Position numbers and translations under genes: made by a program | Assembly: GCA_017620155.1 (NCBI GenBank) | Contig: JAFZQY010000039.1 | Coordinates: 1 to 55,320, forward strand | DNA from: Lachnospiraceae bacterium | GTDB lineage: Bacteria > Bacillota > Clostridia > Lachnospirales > Lachnospiraceae | DNA: 55,320 nt | Direction: 5' to 3' | Shown here: positions 52,867 through 55,320 of the stretch, one piece after another | Position numbering within the stretch: the stretch's first letter is position 1 | How the letters are laid out: the number at the start of each line of letters is the position of its first letter | Notes under the pieces: model-generated | Database searches by the model: none | What the model was told of the DNA's origin: nothing | What the model saw: only the letters and a program-made list of their open reading frames with translations

Positions 52867-55320
52867 ATGTATGTTTTGAGGGCTTTATATATAGTTTTGG
52901 CTTTTGCTTCGGTTGCATGTATAGCCTATGGAGCAAAATACAAGCGTAAGAATATAGGTTTTCTTCTGACCGCCGGCATAATCGCGGCCTGCGATATGCT
53001 GTGCGCTTTTCTGGTCGGCGTGGCCAATGCCAAGCAGGCAGGCAATGTGCTTTTGCCGTATTATATCCTGCACGCATGGCTCTTGTTCGCGATGCTGATC
53101 ATGCTGATCCTGATCGACAGATACAGGCAGTTCTTAGTAGCTCTGATCATTTCCGCCATAGTCTGCTTATATCAGACATATCTCGTTATCGTCCAGTACA
53201 GAGGCGAACGCATCTTTTCATTCCAGAAGAGAGTATATTTCCGCAAGGCCTGGTGGGTCGCAACGGATACCAAGAATACCGGATTCTTTATGAGTTTCCG
53301 CTCATACAGGATCATGGTATATACGAATATGCTGATCCTTCTGATAGTTGCCGCGATATGTATCTGGTATTCGCATAAGGTATTCAGGACCAGATATATC
53401 GCACTTATCATTATGGTTCTTCTTTACAGCGTATTGGAAGGCCTGACCGTGCATTTTGCGCTTCCGGTATGGATCCCTTGTATCGGATACAGCGTTATTC
53501 CGCTGCTCTGTCTGTACCTGACCTGCGCGTATTCAGACAATGCGCTCAGGGAGTGGTCTCTGGACAGTTTCGCCAATGACATGAGTGACGGTCTGATCCT
53601 GTATGACAAGCATGACGACCTGATACATATCAACGACATGATCAGAGAGAGCCTGGACGAAGAACTGGTAGAAGGTTTTAAGGACAGAAGCCGGCTGGAG
53701 GAATGGATATCAGGTTCGATGCAGCACGATGAAAGTGCGGATGGAGTCCTGCTCTATAAAGGCAGCAACCGCGATATATATATAAAGATCAATGTCAGAA
53801 ACTTAGGCGACAGAAAATCCCCCATCGGAACCCTGTATATTCTTCACGATACCACCGATTCCATCACCAGGATCAAGGCGATGCAGGAAGCCAATGAGGA
53901 ACTCGAGCGTGCCAACCGCATGAAGTCTGACTTCCTGGCCAACATGAGCCATGAGATCCGTACTCCCATGAACGCCGTGCTCGGCATGGCGGAGATCGCC
54001 CTCAGGGAAGACAATCCCGCTTCGACTCAGGATTACCTGCAGCAGATTCAGGGCTCCGGCCGCAATCTGTTAAATATCATCAACGACATTCTGGATTATT
54101 CAAAGATCGAATCCGGCAAAATGGAGATAATCGAAGAAGATTATGAGCCTTTTGCAGAATACATGGATATAGCAAAAATCCTGGGGGCCAATATCGGAAC
54201 CAAGGATCTCGAGATGTTCGTTCTTATAGAATCCGAACTCCCTCACATGCTTCACGGAGATGCGATGCGCATCCGTCAGGTACTCATCAATCTGGCAAAC
54301 AATGCGATCAAGTTCACCCCCGAGGGAATGGTCCGCGTGCATATCAAGTGCGAACCGGTATCTGACGATACGGTCAACATGAATTTCAGAGTCATCGATA
54401 CAGGTATAGGTATCAAGGAAGAGGATCTGGATAAACTTTTCGTCAGCTTCCAGCAGGTTGATTCGAAACGCAACCGTTCGGTTGAAGGTACAGGCCTGGG
54501 ACTTGCCATATCCCAGAGACTTGTCGAAGCAATGAACGGTACGATCGGAGTCAAAAGCGTGTACGGCGAGGGCTCGGAATTCTACTTTACGATCCCGCAG
54601 ACCGTTACGGATCATACGAACGATCTGACCATTGAAAAAGCATCAGACAAGAAAGCATATATGCTCTGTGTGGATGATACCGTCATCGGATTGTTCAACG
54701 ACGAGATGAAGCGTCTGGGACTGGCGTCTCAGGCTCTTAAATCTCTTGACGAATATGTACCCGGCGAAACAAGAGACTATCTGTTCTTCGTAGAAAGCAG
54801 ACTGGATGGTGAACTTGAGGAATTCCTTAAGTCTAACCCGGATGTAAACGGTATCATTCTTGCTGCCATGTCATCGGAATTTGAAACCGATCTGCCCAAC
54901 CTTCATGTGATGCGCAGACCCGAATCCACGATGGCCATGGTGAATACCCTGAATGACCGATTCACAGAGCTTCACGAAGCAGATGAGAATAAATCATTCA
55001 TGATCGATTTTACCGCACCGGATGCCAGACTTCTGGTAGTGGACGACAATGCGATCAATCTGACCATAGCCGAAGGTCTGCTCGCACCGCTGAAGGTTCA
55101 CCTGGATAAGGCTAACGGTGGACAGGAAGCCATCGATATGGTTGCGGCAAATGACTATGACATAGTTCTCATGGACCATATGATGCCCGGAGTTGACGGC
55201 GTAGATGCTACCCGCGCGATAAGAGAGGCAAGGGGAGATTCCGAGAGACCCGTCATCATAGCTCTGTCTGCAAATGCCATGGAAGAGGCCCGCAAACTTT
55301 TCAAGGAAGCCGGGATGAGG
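52867..55320 (+). CDS. Hybrid sensor histidine kinase (3' end outside window)
   Basis: Open frame from ATG 52867 to the right edge, 818 residues visible. Six or seven hydrophobic helices (~5-220) form the sensor. A PAS-like region (~235-330) and a linker lead to HisKA with [18 protein letters not shown] (His362), then HATPase (RIRQVLINLANNAIKFT, VIDTGIGIKEED, GTGLGLAI). A degenerate receiver (~595-700, AYMLCVDDTVIGLF, with FFVES where the phospho-Asp should be) precedes a true receiver (LLVVDDNAINLT, Asp770 in [11 protein letters not shown]) that is cut by the window. There is no ribosome site; the promoter places the transcript start at the ATG, so it is probably leaderless. In-frame TTG codons downstream also lack SD sites. 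Confidence 0.9.
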   Translation, partial: MYVLRALYIVLAFASVACIAYGAKYKRKNIGFLLTAGIIAACDMLCAFLVGVANAKQAGNVLLPYYILHAWLLFAMLIMLILIDRYRQFLVALIISAIVCLYQTYLVIVQYRGERIFSFQKRVYFRKAWWVATDTKNTGFFMSFRSYRIMVYTNMLILLIVAAICIWYSHKVFRTRYIALIIMVLLYSVLEGLTVHFALPVWIPCIGYSVIPLLCLYLTCAYSDNALREWSLDSFANDMSDGLILYDKHDDLIHINDMIRESLDEELVEGFKDRSRLEEWISGSMQHDESADGVLLYKGSNRDIYIKINVRNLGDRKSPIGTLYILHDTTDSITRIKAMQEANEELERANRMKSDFLANMSHEIRTPMNAVLGMAEIALREDNPASTQDYLQQIQGSGRNLLNIINDILDYSKIESGKMEIIEEDYEPFAEYMDIAKILGANIGTKDLEMFVLIESELPHMLHGDAMRIRQVLINLANNAIKFTPEGMVRVHIKCEPVSDDTVNMNFRVIDTGIGIKEEDLDKLFVSFQQVDSKRNRSVEGTGLGLAISQRLVEAMNGTIGVKSVYGEGSEFYFTIPQTVTDHTNDLTIEKASDKKAYMLCVDDTVIGLFNDEMKRLGLASQALKSLDEYVPGETRDYLFFVESRLDGELEEFLKSNPDVNGIILAAMSSEFETDLPNLHVMRRPESTMAMVNTLNDRFTELHEADENKSFMIDFTAPDARLLVVDDNAINLTIAEGLLAPLKVHLDKANGGQEAIDMVAANDYDIVLMDHMMPGVDGVDATRAIREARGDSERPVIIALSANAMEEARKLFKEAGMR

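Overview
The window looks like chromosome of an anaerobic Firmicute of the Lachnospiraceae (Butyrivibrio-like). The signs are DUF4250, DUF4364 and DUF6171 proteins, a GH94 cellobiose phosphorylase, a CIRCE-controlled clpB, hybrid sensor kinases, a LacI-like/GGDEF fusion, surface proteins with VLGxRR tails, and SD-type ribosome sites. All calls come from reading the sequence; no database search was run.

Layout. 0-7 kb: housekeeping genes on the plus strand (3' end of an unknown acidic protein, mtnA, an S66 LD-carboxypeptidase, DUF4250, rarA, a membrane-anchored DUF5722 protein), then a DUF4364 regulator on the minus strand. 7-16 kb: two large paralogous surface proteins. They share signal peptide, ZU5-like domain, C-terminal tail, promoter type and a conserved 5' leader, and they flank two paralogous XRE regulators on the opposite strand. 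16-19 kb: clpB behind CIRCE, then a structured intergenic repeat. 19-25 kb: DUF6171 and cellobiose phosphorylase (minus); a THUMP methyltransferase, a degenerate amidase, rdgB and a YfcE-type phosphodiesterase (plus, mostly overlapping); tRNA-Pro(UGG). 25-33 kb: LacI-like/GGDEF protein, two hybrid histidine kinases with a GNAT-like protein between them, and an iron-dependent alcohol dehydrogenase.

33-42 kb holds the most unusual block. It starts with a protein that joins a sigma-70 region-2-like N-terminus to a winged-helix/WYL regulator. An overlapping DNase I-fold (EEP) protein follows, then a second unit: unknown protein, tandem AAA+ ATPase (SpoVK/CbbX type), two overlapping PPP-type metallophosphatases and a membrane-anchored transglutaminase-like protein. 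The promoter region of the second unit is 37/47 identical to the region upstream of another unknown gene at 51.76 kb. I propose a local regulon run by the sigma/WYL protein; this is inference.

42.8-51.6 kb is an integrated mobilizable element of about 8.7 kb in the 3' end of tRNA-Gly(UCC). It is bounded by a 22-bp direct repeat. It carries a tyrosine integrase, a winged-helix replication-like protein followed by a ten-unit TGTACA iteron-like array, a MobV-type relaxase with a candidate oriT hairpin, small proteins, an XRE repressor, and two membrane/surface cargo proteins, one with a papain-like Cys/His motif. Its left two thirds are visibly more AT-rich than the flanks. Without it, tRNA-Gly would sit directly beside the second gene of the proposed regulon.

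51.6-55.3 kb: an unusually long terminator hairpin that includes the tRNA 3' end, the 51.76-kb unknown gene, five perfect-phase 11-bp repeats before a strong promoter, and a hybrid kinase that appears to be leaderless and runs off the right edge.
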